DNA of 64,000 bases from Platanthera guangdongensis (GCA_039583875.1 CM077151.1:106968609-107032608); one strand, 5' to 3'. Shown: positions 20,065 through 32,613, counted from the stretch's first letter. Notes: generated by a model from the letters alone, not told the origin. Numbers and translations: made by a program.

Positions 20065-22908
20065 ATGTGTGTAGATTTCACGCAATTAAATAAAACATGT
20101 CCCAAAAATTGTTACCCCTTGCCTCAGATAGATTCTTTAGTTGATTCCGCGGTTGGGTATTCTTATATGAGTTTCTTAGAGGCATTCTCTGATTACCATC
20201 AAATTAGGATGCATAAGCCTGACGTTCCTCATACGTCTTTCATCACAAACGACGATTGCTATTGTTACCTCGTGATGCCTTTCGGGCTTAAGAACGCTGG
20301 TGCGACGTATCAACGCATGATGTATCATGTGTTCAAAGAACAGAAAGGGAGAAACCTTGAAGTTTACGTTGACGATCTCTTGATCAAAAGTAAATCCTTC
20401 TCTTTGCACCTGCATGACCTAGCAGAGACGTTCGCTACTCTGCGAAAGTATAAGATGAAACTTAATCCACTAAAATGCACCTTTGGGGCGAGTAAGGGGA
20501 AATTCTTTGGCCATCTCCTTACTCCAGAAGGACTTGCCCCTAATCCTGATAAAGTAAAGGCTATTCTTGATATGACACCTCCTCGGTCACCAAGAGAAGT
20601 TCAACAGTTAGGCGGAAGATTAGCAGGCCTCGATAGATTCATCTCTCGAGTCGGAGATAAGAGTGCCTCCTTCTTTAAGACTCTTCGAGCGGCGTCCAAG
20701 TTTGAATGGACAGAAGAGTGTTCAGAAGCCTTTGAACAGCTGAAGAAGCAGTTAACCTCAACACCTTTGCTGCAGAGCCCCCGGGCGGGGGAAATGTTGT
20801 TCTTATATCTGGGAGTTGGCCCGGAGGCGGTCAGCTCAGTTGTTGTTCGAGAAAAGAACATAAGACAATTTCCAGTTTACTATGTTAGCCATATCCTCAA
20901 AAGCGCTGAAACAAGATACCCGATTCTGGAGAGGTTGACTTTAGCACTAGTAATGTCAGCTCAAAGACTCCGTCCGTATTTCCAGGCACATGCAATTCAA
21001 GTTGTGACAGATCAACCTTTGAGAAGTGTGCTGGAAAAACCAGAGTATTCAGGGAGATTGGCCAAGTGGGCAATAGAGCTGAGTGAGTTTGAAATCTCTT
21101 ATGTGCCCAGAACAGCCATCAAAGCTCAAGTGCTGACAGATTTCTTGATTGATACAACAGAGTCCAGCTCTGGTCAAGCAGAAAGATCCCCTTTGGCTTG
21201 GACCATCTATGTTGATGGAGGCTCCGGCAGAAATTCTTCAGGAGCAGGAGTAGTATTAATCAACCCCAACGACATCAGGTTGGAGCAAACAATAAAGTTT
21301 TTCTTTCCAACTACAAATAATCAGACAGAGTATGAAGCCTTATTGACCAGTTTAAAGCTTGCAAGAGAACTTGGGATCGAGCACGTTCACGTCAAAACTG
21401 ATTCTCTGGTAATGACGTCACAAGTCCTTGGCAACTTTGAGACCAGAGAACCAATCTTGAAAAAGTATCTTTCTCTAGTCAAGATTGAAATTGGCAAATT
21501 CAAGAGTTTCACTATTGAGCACATCCCAAGAACTAAGAACAAAGAAGCTGATGTTCTTGCTAAGCATGGACTTCCATCAGGAGGAACTACTTCTGAGCTC
21601 TTCCGCCCGGCAGTGGATGAGGAAGAGATAATGCAGATTGATCAACGCTCCTCTTGGATGGATCCATTCATACTTTACCTATCTTCGGGATATTTTCATC
21701 CATCGATTAAGGATAAGAGAAAATTCAGGGTCAAAGCACCTCATTACTATCTGATATCAGGCATTCTGTACAGAAAGACCTTCCTGTCAACAATGACGAG
21801 ATTCGTTTCAGAAGAAGAGACTCCTACTGTGCTTCTTGAAGTTCATTCTGGTGAGTGTGGAAGCCACTCAGGAGCAAGAACCCTGAAAAGGAGAATCCTC
21901 CGACAAGGATATTTCTGGCCCACCATGAAGAAAGATTTTGAATCTTATGCAAAGAAATGTGCTCAGTGCCAGAAGTTCGCTCTACTTCAGCTTCAATCAG
22001 CTCAGCTGCTCAAATCAATTGCAACACCATGACCCTTTGTAGTATGGAGAATGGATCTCCTTGGTCCTTTTCCCATGGCAAGCGGGCATCGACGCTTCAT
22101 CCTTGTAATGATTGACTACTTTAGCAAGTGGATCGAGGCCAAGACATTGGCTAAAACAACAACACAGGTTGTGAAGAACTTCATCTGGGGCGAGATAGTC
22201 TGCCGGCATGAAATTCCAATGGCTATTATGACAGACAACGGGTCACAGTTCAACAATAATGAGATGATTGATTTTTGCAAGCAGATCTGAACAGAGCTGC
22301 GTTTTGCATCAGTCCATCATCACATGAGTAATGGCTAGGTTGAAGCAGCAAACAAGCAGATTCTCAATCTGCTCAAGAAGAAAGTGCAGAACCTCAAAGG
22401 CAGTTGGGCTGATCAGCTTCCTTCGGTCATCTGGACCTTAAGAACAACACCTTCATCAGCTACTGGAGAGACTCCTTTCAAGCTTTCTCATGGTTCAGAG
22501 GCTCTCATTTCAGTTGAGTTTGAAGTTCCGTCTCCAAGAGTTCTGCTTGCCAGGCAAGGCTGAGAAGATTGGCTTGAGCTGAACAATGAAGAAATGAAAT
22601 TCAGCTTGTATCACATAGAGGAGATCAGAGATAAGGCAGCCATAAGACATGAAGAAGTGAAGAGAAGAATGACCAGATACTTTGATAAGAACGTAAAGAT
22701 CAAACAGTTTCAAGTGAGAGATCTTGTTCTTAAAAAGGTTGATGCTGCTGCAAGAACCAGCTCAGTGGGGAAGCTGAATTCGAATTGGGCTGGTCCATTC
22801 ATTATCAAGGAGGTGCTGAAGAACAGGGCCTATCGTTTGCAAACCTATGAAGGAGAGGATGTATCACACACATGGAGCGGAGACGACTTAAAACAGTTTT
22901 ACTCTTGA
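20065..22908 (+). pseudogene. Tat pol: RT, RNase H, second RNase H, integrase
   Basis: RT continues with YVDD at residues 101-104 of the first open stretch, but the first catalytic Asp (motif A) reads Glu in FLEAFSDY. The first RNase H lies at about 20760-21150. A second, archaeal-type RNase H (YVDGG at about 21208, TEYEAL, HVKTDS, KEADVLAK) lies at about 21200-21570. The integrase zinc finger is at about 21830-21980, then a catalytic core with Asp, TDNGSQF and VEAANK. TGA (22030), TGA (22288), TAG (22336) and TGA (22561) interrupt the integrase. The C-terminal strand-barrel-like tail ends at 22908. Confidence 0.88.
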
Positions 22909-23279
22909 AAACAAGCTCCACTCTTTTCTTTCCTTATGTAAACTTTCCAAAAAGATCTCACAAACAATATTGATGAAAGGCCCCTTACTGACACTTTTCC
23001 AAGTGTTTTCTTTGTCTTCTACACAACTCAACAAGCAAGGATAACTGACACCAGGAGACATCGCCGTGTTCAGCTGGGACCCCCCTTGAACCGTTGTCAT
23101 TAGCGTAACACCACGAAGACCACGTGTTGCTGGGAGATTTCGCACCGTGTAGTGGGAGCTTGCAGGTTCTAACGCGACGCGCTACTGAATTGCGGATCCT
23201 GGCCGGTATCTAACCCCACCTTTGCATTTTGGAGGGACAGGGTGGGTGCTAGCTCTACCATGCCTTGTATGGGATATCA

Positions 23280-24060
23280 TTACAACTTTGATGATCACGT
23301 GAGGAAAACAATGCTATATGCACCTGCCCACAGATCATCCTAGCTTGTGACCCTCGAATACTCTTTGATACCCTCAAGCAGTGCCTGCAGGAGATCCACA
23401 GCTGGGTTGATCTCAGAGGAAAACAATGCTATATGCACCTGCCCGAAAGATCAACCTAGACTGTACTCCAGGCAATAGGGCAGTAAGCCTTTCTCCTCTC
23501 ATTGGGTGAGGATTGAGTGTACAACTTTTGTGACCCTGTGAGGAAAGCAATGCTGCCCTGCGCGCACCTGCCCGCTTGGTCACCTAAGTATGTAGCTCAT
23601 TCTCATCTCGCAGGAAATTCTGACAAGGCGCAGACTTCATTTTGGTATCCGCTCAGTCCGCCAGCTTTCAATTGTTTGATTGCACAGCTTCTGTGACCCT
23701 GTGAGGAAAGCAATGCTATATGCACCTGCCTGCTTGGTCACCTAAGATGTGAATCATTTCTATTCAGTGCAGACTCAATGTTGGTATCCGCTCAGTTCGC
23801 CGGTTTTCGCAGTGGGTTGATCGCTCAGCTTCTGTGACCCAATGAGGAAAGAAATGCTGCTCTGTGCGCACCTGCCCGCTTGGTATCCTAAGCTGTGAAT
23901 CATTTCTTAGTTCGGACAGAATTCTGGTATTCACCTCAGTCCGCAAATGATTGATCTATCAGGCCGCCAAGATATTTTCCTTGGGTGATGTGGCTTACAG
24001 TTTTTGTGACCATGTGAGGGAAGCAATGCTATATGCACCTGCCCGCTTGGTCACCTGAGT
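23280..24060 (+). repeat. about 150-bp tandem repeats between convergent gene sets
   Basis: Six diverged units share GAGGAAAGCAATGCTATATG followed by CACCTGCCCGCTTGG. Better-preserved copies start at 23529, 23692, 23833 and 24005; weaker ones are near 23293 and 23411. They lie between the end of sense pol and the end of antisense gene A. The stretch 24061-24613 after them has no gene. Confidence 0.85.
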
Positions 24061-24613
24061 CTGTAGCCCATCTTTCTTAGTTCGCAGAATATATCATATG
24101 AATCTTTTCTTAGCTCGCAAAGGTTTATCATCAGAATCAGTTACTGAAAGGGCGGACTGGAATTGGTATTCGCCAAAGTCCGCGTCAACTTGACAATATT
24201 CATTACATCTTTCTGGCGAGCCGAAAAATCATATTCATATCATGTTCAATATGTTTCGGCGAGCTGCAACTAAATAATTTTCCTGCAGTTACATTATCTT
24301 GACGAGCTGGAAAATCAATTGATGCGGCCTGGATTATTATTTATCTTGGTTATCTTAAAGCTGTCTATGCATTCTCTAAGCAGGCGGCTTGGATTCTAAA
24401 TGGTGCGGACTTGTTTTTACTAAACTATAGTGGCGATCATTGATCATGCACATAATTTTAGACACCAAGTCTTAGCAAAACATTGAAGAACAAGAAATGA
24501 ACAATGGAAATAACAGAAGATGCGAGCTGAGCAAAATATCCTTTATATATTCAATCATGTCAAACTTACAACTTTTAAAGAGTTGGCGGCCTTAAACGAG
24601 TCCGCCACTTCCT

Positions 24614-26510
24614 TTACAAAATAAAACAAAATACATTCTCGCATTCTGCCGAACTATTGCGCCTTTTTGCTACAGGAGTCACGTCGGGGCTTGAAGATCC
24701 GTCAATGTTAACATCGGGGGAGTAGCCCTCTGAGTCGCTCCCGCTACCATCAGAGCTCTCACTGTCTGCGAACTCGCTATGCGGGCTCCCGTCATCAGAG
24801 CTAGAGATAGAAGAGGCGGACTCGGCGGACAGGCCTTCTCTCCGGTGGCTTGAACCGACATCTTCTGCAGCTTCATCTTCGGCTGCGGCCTCCTCATCAC
24901 CTTCTTCTCCTTCCTCTTCATCTTCATCTTCACCAACCACTGCTTTACCTTTTGTAGCTCGCTCCAGCGTCGCGACCTGGTCTTCCAGCTCAGGGAAGAG
25001 CTTGAGGAAGGGCACTCCCTCCACCTCATCTTTTGCGAAGCTGCCTTCAATGAATCGACGAATGGCGACCTCGACGCTTTCCTTCACATAAGGAAATGTA
25101 GCGTCTTGGAAGCTGTGATTCCCGATGTCATATGCGGTCTGCAAAAAAGCAATATCAAGTCAGGTCGTCACGGACATACAATGGAGATCGCTGCGAATAC
25201 AAAACTTACCGATTCTTTTTCCTTCTGAAGAGCGACCTTATTTCCTAATCGCTTGTTTCTTTCTTTCAGCGATTTTACTTCCTCCTGAAGTCGCCCATTC
25301 TCCCTGAGCAGGTCTCTCGTCAAGCAACCCAGGAAGTGGCTTGTCACCACGCTATTCGCGTTGGCCTGGGCGGCCTGGTGAGGGAGCTCGGCAGGAGGGA
25401 CACTTTTCAGGTCGCGCATGTTGTGCTTCCCGTAGAGCGCGAAGATCGCGACATGGGCGTGGTGAGATGCTCATGGGCTCTTCCAAGAGGGAAGCGCGGT
25501 GGAGAGGCGGACATGTTTATTTTTGCTGTGCCAGTGGATCATCGGGTTTCCCCAAAGATCTTTCTGGCTCCTTCCAAAGCCCTGCAGATCAAAGCTTTCC
25601 GAGGATGAGTAGTCCGCTGCGGGATCACCTTCTCTCCTCTTCTTTGCAATCTCTTTCTACCTTTCCCTTTGTGTAGGGGTCAAGCCGCTCGGAGTTTGCG
25701 GCGGATTTGCTGGTACCGCCAAGACCGCCACAAGAAGAAAGAAATTGGATTAAAACACTTCAGGTCGCAGCGACTACAAACTCAGGTCGCAAAACTTACT
25801 CTCTTGACGAGCTAAGTTGTCCAAGCCCGCCAACATGGGATGTAGTGCTCAATATCAAGCCTTGATCCCGCCAAGAACTCAACAATCGCGGTCTCCACCG
25901 CATCGAGCTTCACGCTCTTGAAGACGGAGTCCGCACGCACCTGCGGATGAGTGTGTGCAAATCCGAGGTCTCCTTCAAAAATCAGATACCTGGAGGTCCA
26001 GTTATGGATCTTATTCGGTAAGCCCATAACCTTCATGCCTCTGCAGTAGCAGTAAATTACGCCCTTGTCTGGGTGGCCTCCAGTCGGTGTTATTGAGCGG
26101 ACAGAAATTTTTTTCCTAAAAACATTTAAAGAAAACGCGATCTTCACAGACCACAAATAAGATATATAGCTATAAATGACAGACAACGTATTCGGCGCGA
26201 GCTGCCCCGGTACCATGCCATAATGTTCAAAAATCTCTGCGATCTCCCACAGCAGAGGAAACTTGAACCCGCAGTCAAAATGATCAATCAGCACCGTGAT
26301 TTGGGTTGCAGTTGAAAAGTTTATTCTTTCCTGGTCTTCTGGAAGGCGGACATGAACAGGCGAGTCCGCCATGTACTTCGCAACAAAGGCCTCCAGGTCG
26401 GCCTCTGTCAGTTTACATTTCTTATGGTCAGCATTATGGAAGGCGACCGCTGCATCAGTACGCGCGGACACCATCTTCTGAGACCGCAGAGATTTTTGCT
26501 TCGATTGCAT
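24614..26510 (-). pseudogene. antisense gene A of Tat element (gypsy-type transposon domain, spliced)
   Basis: Read on the minus strand: exon 1 runs from the ATG at 26510 to about 25800. It encodes a domain resembling PF04195 (putative gypsy-type transposon), with the segment IAEIFEHYGMVPGQLAPNTL. A GTAAGT donor is at 25799. The next coding stretch, to 25210, has a Leu/Lys/Glu coiled coil. A clear 71-nt intron (25209-25139, GTAAGT to TTTTTTGCAG, phase 0 both sides) joins it to 25138-24614, which encodes a very acidic, Ser-rich tail. In-frame TAG at 25812-25814 and TGA at 25471-25473 break it. The first acceptor is uncertain (25657 is the best phase match). Function unknown; Tat antisense ORFs are known, their role is not. 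Confidence 0.65.
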
Positions 26511-26536
26511 TTCCTATAATGAAGAAAGAGTTAAGC

Positions 26537-26550
26537 TCTATTTATAGAAT
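26537..26550 (-). promoter_or_regulatory. TATA box of antisense gene A
   Basis: On the minus strand TTCTATAAATAGAG lies about 30 bp before the ATG at 26510. The leader would be very short. The preceding minus-strand word GCTGTCAG also precedes the TATA box of gene B. Confidence 0.55.
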
Positions 26551-26864
26551 TCTGGGTCTGACAGCTTTTCAGCCAGACCGCGCAGCTTGATCGTTCAGTC
26601 CGCCTAGCCCGTAGTGCATCCAGCCGCTGATCCTAAGCAATTTTCAAGCAAATTTAAAATCAAAATACGCGGACACAGAATAAGTTCGCACAGTTCGCAT
26701 TCAACAACATCCTGCAGAAAGATTTTCCCATCACGCAGACCGCAATATTGTTCAAATCGCGCAGATTTCAATATTATACAGATCGCATAACAGTTCAATA
26801 AAATAAGTGTTCAAGCCCAGATAATATACAACAAATATCAAATTTGTTCACGCCAAAAGCGGAC

Positions 26865-28841
26865 TTAGCGGCCTCTACGATCAGGTCGCGCAGGTTGCTC
26901 TTGTCTATCCCTACAAAGATGTGCCGCCTGGTCACTTCCTTGCAGCACTTCGCCAAACAGTTGATAAATCAAGCGGTGCATTGAGTTGAAGGTGCAATGC
27001 ATATGCGCGGCCTCCCGATCTACCCGCCTCAAAGGAACCATGAGATCGGTTGCCGGCCTCGACACCTCGTCCTCCGCGGGCTGTATGCCTTCAGCTGAAG
27101 CCGGAACCTCCACTGGAGCAGCGCGATCTGACAATCGCGGCCTCTCTGCAGGGACTTCGACACCCCGCTTGCTCTTCCCTTCCCACACCAGATACAAATA
27201 CTTTTCTTTGTAGTAGCGGGCGTCATCGTCAGACCGCCGCTTCTCTCTGTTACTCTTCTCAAGCGCCATTGTAACGCTGGCGATCTGGTCCTCGAGAGCT
27301 TTTTCTCTCTCTATCCTTTTCCTCAATTCAGCTCGATTATCTTCAATTTCATCTTCAAACTTTTTTCTTTCTAACATAGCCAAATTATTCAGGCCGAGCT
27401 GCTTGCCTTGGGAGGACTCACCAAGGGAGATCGCGCCAGGTCGCTCTGAAATAGTTGCATCTGGAGAAGGCATGAGTTCGCCAGGTTCAGCAGAGCTAGG
27501 AGGCGACTTCCATCCTGAAACAAAGAAAGCAAAATTCAAATTTAAACCTAGGTCACAGCGGACTCAAAATGCAAAGAGTAAAATCAGACTTTTGGCAATC
27601 ATCGCGGTGATCTGGCGACTATCGAAGACAGGCCGCCTCATGCGCTCCAGATCAAAAGCACTTAGGTGCTTTCTCCATTTTCGATGGACTCTTGCTCTCG
27701 TCTCGGCCGCCAATCCTTTTGAAACAACAATATCATCGGTCTCGGTGATTATCTTTATCGGCTTCGACTTCCGTGGGGGAGATTTATAAAGCCACTGACG
27801 CTTAAAGTGCCTAGGAGCCGGTTTAAGTTTACCTGACCGCATCAGCTCGGCAGCGATCCGCAGATCCTCAACCCGCTTGTCCGCAGCGATCTTCTCTGAG
27901 ACCGCTTCCACCTTGGCCTTCTGAGCGGCGATCTTCTCCCTCAGCTTTCTCTTTTCATCTCCCTCAGTCGCAGGTGCGGAAAGGTGATCGCCAATCTTCA
28001 CCCCCAGTATCTCAACTTCGGGCTGCAACGCCTCCAACAAAGACTGATTAATGTCATCAAGTTGGTCGTTATCTATGGTGTTGAGTATTTCATCAGTGGA
28101 TAAACTGACCGTGGACAGGGAATCATTTCCCGGGATTGCGACCTCTAGAGTAACGAAGACGGTCTCCGGTACCTCCTTTTCTCGCGGCCTGTGCTGCAAG
28201 CTCGCAACCCCAGTCCGCACAGAGACGTTCTTTTCCTTCATTGCTCGCAGTCTCTTCTCAACTCGCTCAGCAACAGAAGATTTATCCCTCTTCCTTTTCT
28301 TCTTAGAAGAGCCCTTTTTCTTCGTTAAGTCGGCGGAGGCCGGCTCTAAGTACCGCGGATTCTCGCGGACTGCTTCTGGGTCGACGACGACCCAGGCCTG
28401 AGAAGGCTGTTCTTTCTCAACTTGATCTTCAGCAGATCGCTTCTCTTGATCGAGATCGACGACAGGCTGCTGGGCCTCAAGTGACGAGACCTCATTATCA
28501 AGATTTATACTCAACATGAGTGTTCCCGAAGCAGACGGGAACACGTCCATGTTCGCCGAGTCCACATGATTCTGATCAGTTATCGCGGGCGTATTCAGTG
28601 CTTCGTCCGCACTTTTTGGTGGAATTTCATTATGAGAGGTGGAAGCATCCACAGACTTCTCATGATCGTGTTCGTCAACGTCGCGGACTGGGTCAGTTAT
28701 CAATTGCCCCCTCTGGGAAGTTTCTCCAGCGAGGTGAACAGTCGCTCCACCTCTTTTCACAACTTTCTTGGTTTTCATCGGCGGCCTGGGCTTCTCTCCG
28801 CTTGAAGAAAGGTTGCCGAAGAACTTTCCGAGCCCGGACAT
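26865..28841 (-). CDS. antisense gene B of Tat element, two exons
   Basis: Exon 1 runs 28841-27590 and exon 2 runs 27514-26865. The 75-nt intron between them (27589-27515) starts GT, ends TTTGTTTCAG and keeps the frame (phase 1), giving 633 residues. Without splicing the frame stops nine codons into the intron. The protein has a Gly/Ser/Lys-rich N terminus. A basic cluster KKGSSKKKRKRDK near residue 173 resembles a nuclear localisation signal. The rest is acidic, Ala/Glu/Lys-rich and coiled-coil-prone (exon 2 about 27410-27190). No catalytic domain recognised. It is the only apparently unbroken coding unit of the element. Introns and start are inferred from sequence. Confidence 0.6.
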
Positions 28842-28924
28842 CGCGGACTGGAATGTTATGACCGCAAGTGGTGAGAAACAACCCGTGGCGGTGACAGCTT
28901 TTGGTAAATGAGGAACTTCCAGCG

Positions 28925-28936
28925 ATATTTATAGCG
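28925..28936 (-). promoter_or_regulatory. TATA box of antisense gene B
   Basis: On the minus strand CGCTATAAATAT lies about 85-90 bp before the ATG at 28841 and just inside the 3' LTR, pointing inward. Like gene A it is preceded by GCTGTCAG. Confidence 0.6.
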
Positions 28937-29021
28937 CTGACAGCATTAATGATGGTTGCAGATTCGGTGGTTAAGCAGATATTTTCGAAGTTTTCTGGAA
29001 CTTAAAAATGTGCGAGGATTA

Positions 29022-29690
29022 TGTTAACCCCAAAATCCGCAACATGTTCAACAAGGACCTAGGTCATACTCCTTCAGCGACGGACTCAGTTATCCAGTCT
29101 GCCAAAGTCGTCCAATCTCGGGATTTCCAGCACGACCAGCTTCCTCTTCAGGCGGACTCAAGCATCACCCCGCACAGGTCGCGGCCTGCAGCAGCAGACG
29201 GAAGCTCCAGACCGTGAGCCCAGTCCGCCCGTCTTGTCCGGACTGGCGTGTCTTTTCCTTTTTGTTTCCCGTCACCGCTGCCCGGTTCTCCTGTACCCCG
29301 GGCAGCCAGTTATTTTAGCCCTGCCCGTTTGGGCAGACCCCCGAATCTATAAATAGGGGGAAACGGTGCACCCAAGGCACGCTGACTCGAGCCCCGGAGC
29401 CTACTTGTTAAAGGCTGCAGACTCGAATCTCAGGCTTTGCGGTCTCCAGCTTGCTCTTCTTTCCTGCTCTTTTCCTCTACTTGTAATCACTCATTTGCAA
29501 TCAAAAGAAAGCCCGTCGCAAGAGAGACATTTAAGCCGCGACGGACGAAGTCTGGTGTTGCCGTGGCTCACGGCTCTGCTGTCTTTTTCTCCTAACCGCT
29601 AGTAGATAGCTTCTTGCAGTCGCCTCTTTTCCCTTCCATTCCCCCGTGAACGAACCGTTGGCTGGTGGTGCCCATTTCCGCGCATCAACA
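29022..29690 (+). repeat. 3' LTR of Tat element
   Basis: TGTTAACCCC to GCGCATCAACA, 669 bp, with a TATA box near 29347. It lacks a short block (about 20 bp) that is present near 16816 in the 5' LTR. Confidence 0.92.
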
Positions 29691-29695
29691 GTTAA
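29691..29695 (+). repeat. target-site duplication GTTAA (right)
   Basis: Matches 16653-16657. Confidence 0.7.
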
Positions 29696-29837
29696 GAACT
29701 AATTTTGTTGCATTTAATAAGACAGTTTCAACAGTTTGGTTGAAGCGGATATTTATAATTGGATTTTGGCAAATGTGTATATTTTTGCAATTATATTTAT
29801 CCTATATAATAAGGGAATCCATTTTGGTGTAGCTCCT

Positions 29838-30832
29838 TCAGAGGACCATCATTAGTAAGACTTTTTGCAACTGAAGCAAAGGCCCTTTGTGCCGAGATCT
29901 CGATATTCTTGGTTGGACAACTACGAATATACTGGGGGTTTTGTGAGGACACGATGGTGGTCCTGGGCGACTAGGTAGGCTGTGGGACTCCATCTGTGGT
30001 TGCCGGTACGTCATTGCAGGTTTGGTAGTAGGGAGAGGAGGGGCTACCGAGGGTGGACGATCAGTGTCAATCGACTTGATGTTGAAGTCAACTTCGACTA
30101 GACACGCAAATTCCATGGACTCAGCATTGGTGGGCAGCTTGTTTGTGTGTAGAGGGGCATGAATATGAGGTAGTAAGCCATGCATGAAAAAATTGAGGTA
30201 GTGGTCGGGAGGTAGACTCGACACGTGTGACTAAGGCAATAAACTTGTCGATGTAGTCGTTGAGGGAACTTGTTGGCAGATGTCACATGCTCGGTCGCGG
30301 TTCCTGAGTAGTATGCATCGTAACGACTAATAAGATCCTGCCGATGTTCCGTCCATTAGAGGTTGGGCTTTGATTGACGGAGCCAACAAATAATATCCTT
30401 TCTAATTGTAGGTACTTGAAGGTCTAAACATTACCTAGAAGCATTCTTGGTATTTGGACAGTGAATGTTAGACACATAATTGGCGATAGAAGTTTTCTAT
30501 AACACTACTGTGCTAAGAAAGGATGGAGGGCCAATCCATCCATGCTGATGAGTGCCGTAGGGACCTTGTGTGGCTTCGAAGTCTGATGAATTTTGATGAA
30601 CTGTTCCGTATGGGTAATCAACATCATGAGGTCCTTGTCATTGAAGGGGGAACGTCGAAAGATCGTTGTGGTTGAAGAAAGCCAACCGGTGGTTGAACAA
30701 GATTCAAAGGGTTTTCTGGAGGCGTACCGAGAACCGACATGAACTCTGCATGGGAGACAAATGATATACTCGGGTGGCTAGCGAGCAATGCTTCAAATTT
30801 GGCGTCCATTCACTGCATTTAGTCTTGTAGGG
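29838..30832 (-). pseudogene. Ty3/gypsy gag remnant, antisense
   Basis: On the minus strand, coding text runs from the LTR edge at 30832. It continues with an N-terminal coiled-coil-like part (30809-30624) and a gag core with LPPDHYLNFFMHGLLPHI (about 30220-30170) and EFACLVEVDF. A Pro-rich tail ends at 29838. Two stops lie between the LTR edge and the ATG at 30809, and frame changes occur near 30224 and in 30300-30620. No knuckle, protease or pol follows. The gag frame runs right up to the LTR at 30833, so that LTR was probably inserted into this gene. Confidence 0.6.
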
Positions 30833-32612
30833 TGTAACACCCCCTATCCGTCACATAGCATATAACAGTTGGTCCGGCCGGGGCCCGACGCCATATACCA
30901 CAGACAGACCGGAAGGTTACGCAATGAAAACCATCCTGCCAATAATCATCGTCCTACACAAAGTACATTCTAGTGGAAGCAATTTAAAAGTTGCAAACTA
31001 AGAACCCAGCCAAAAGCATGAATGTCCACTACAAAAACCCAACAGGAATGAACGTACAAATACCCAAGTACTTGGCCTTATGACCTTACAATAGTTTACT
31101 CAAATATAAGTGTCTTCCAAACCTCGGCACGCAGGCCGGTCATATATGAGAATAAAAAAAAACACTCATACTTAGTCCTTCGAGGGTCGGCTCAGCAACA
31201 AGGGCTTTTGCCCGCTATTTGCCACTCGGCTCCGCAGCACCTGCAAGCAACAATCCACCGAGCGGTGACAAACAAAAGCAAGGGTCAGCTAAGCTGACCA
31301 AATTATAACGATCCCCCCCGAAACTCGGGGCGGCGATGCTCCTTCCCTGCACTTTATTAGCATAGCCATATAATAAAAAAATTTCACAACATTACAGGCG
31401 TAGGTTCACACGGCCACACACCCCGTGCTCTCAGGGCACATTCTCGGTGAACCCGATCAAAGTCCACGGTCTCACCACCGCCCCTTGGACGACAAATTCT
31501 CATGAGCATTTTGGTCTTTCCGGCAGAAGTCACGTCAATTTAAGGCATAGACCGCCTAAGACCCTCCATCTATGCCAACGACAAGTCCCACGTACTTTAG
31601 GTCGCTTGTACTGAACGACATAGAGCGGGTACGATTCCGCCTAACCAGTTGCTCACACCGCAACGTCAATTTAAGCCATATGCGCGGGTCAAGCTTTCCC
31701 GAGTCCCAAATCGATCACACACTTTACATAACCCGGTTATGTACAAGTTGGCTCCCAGGCCACCAAGTTGGCAGAATCACGCATCTGCCCAGTTTTCCGG
31801 GTGCACCTTGGAGTTAGTCCCCAAGACTCCCTGTTGCAATCTACCGCGTAGAAAATCCGAAAAACAATCATCTGCGCGGAGTCTTCTCCGGCCATACATG
31901 CAATGCAACATCACCGATCCAGACCAACTTGTCCGGGTAGGCTTCACACATCATGCCTATGTCCGTTTTCTCGATTACGGACTCTACATGCAAAACAACG
32001 GGGTCTATTCATGTCTACCCGAAGGAACACCTCACACTCACCGCAAACTCGCGAGAGCGGGCTTCCTATGCAAAGGGAAAAGAGGACTTCACTTGTCCAA
32101 TATGAGAATCGTTACCCTAACATTCCTCTTTGACGCCATGAAGATCTATGCGGATGAAAAACACCGCAATGTCCTCGCCTCCGTAGATCCGAACTCGGCT
32201 TGCGATTTGGGGCTCCTAAGCTCCACCGGCGGCCGGATCTCTCTTCCTTCCTCTTCCTTGCTCTCCCCTCTCTCTAGAACTCTTAGAAAGAGAAAACCCA
32301 AAAAGAATCAGGGTTTCTAAACCCTATTCCTGGGTTAAACCCTGCCAGGATCAGCCAGGACCCTTAGATCCCAAATGAAGGAAACGGACGGCCACGATTC
32401 GGACTTTAAATCCAAAATCTGGGCCGAACACGGCTTGTGACACGCCCGTGTCCAAGGCCGTGTGCCTCATTCGACGCCGAAACCGTCGCATCCCAAAAAG
32501 AACACAGGCTCCCGACACGCCCGTGTCAGGCTTGACACGCCCGTGTCATCCAGTACACGCCCGTGTAGCGGGGCGTGTTCTTCCATCGACACAGGACCAA
32601 CACCAACCCGAG
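30833..32612 (-). repeat. truncated chromovirus-type LTR, minus orientation
   Basis: Reverse complement of the same LTR family as 55596-57681: it begins TGTAACACCCC (the inverted 3' end) and carries the shared GACACGCCCGTGTC repeats near 32436-32572. It breaks off at about 32612, at a point equivalent to about 330 bp inside the full LTR, so its 5' end is missing. Probably a solo LTR that was later truncated. Confidence 0.8.
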
Positions 32613-32613
32613 G

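Larger units (their letters stand above)
16658..29690 (+). mobile_element. complete Tat-lineage Ty3/gypsy retrotransposon with antisense genes
   Basis: A 13-kb element with LTRs of 688 and 669 bp and gag, protease, RT, RNase H, a second RNase H and integrase in gypsy order. A tandem-repeat region and two antisense transcription units on the opposite strand follow. Two RNase H domains and antisense ORFs are known traits of the Tat clade (Ogre, Retand, TatI-III). The first 134 aligned LTR bases show about 16 differences, so the insertion is not recent. Stops and frameshifts in gag and pol make it non-functional. Confidence 0.93.
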
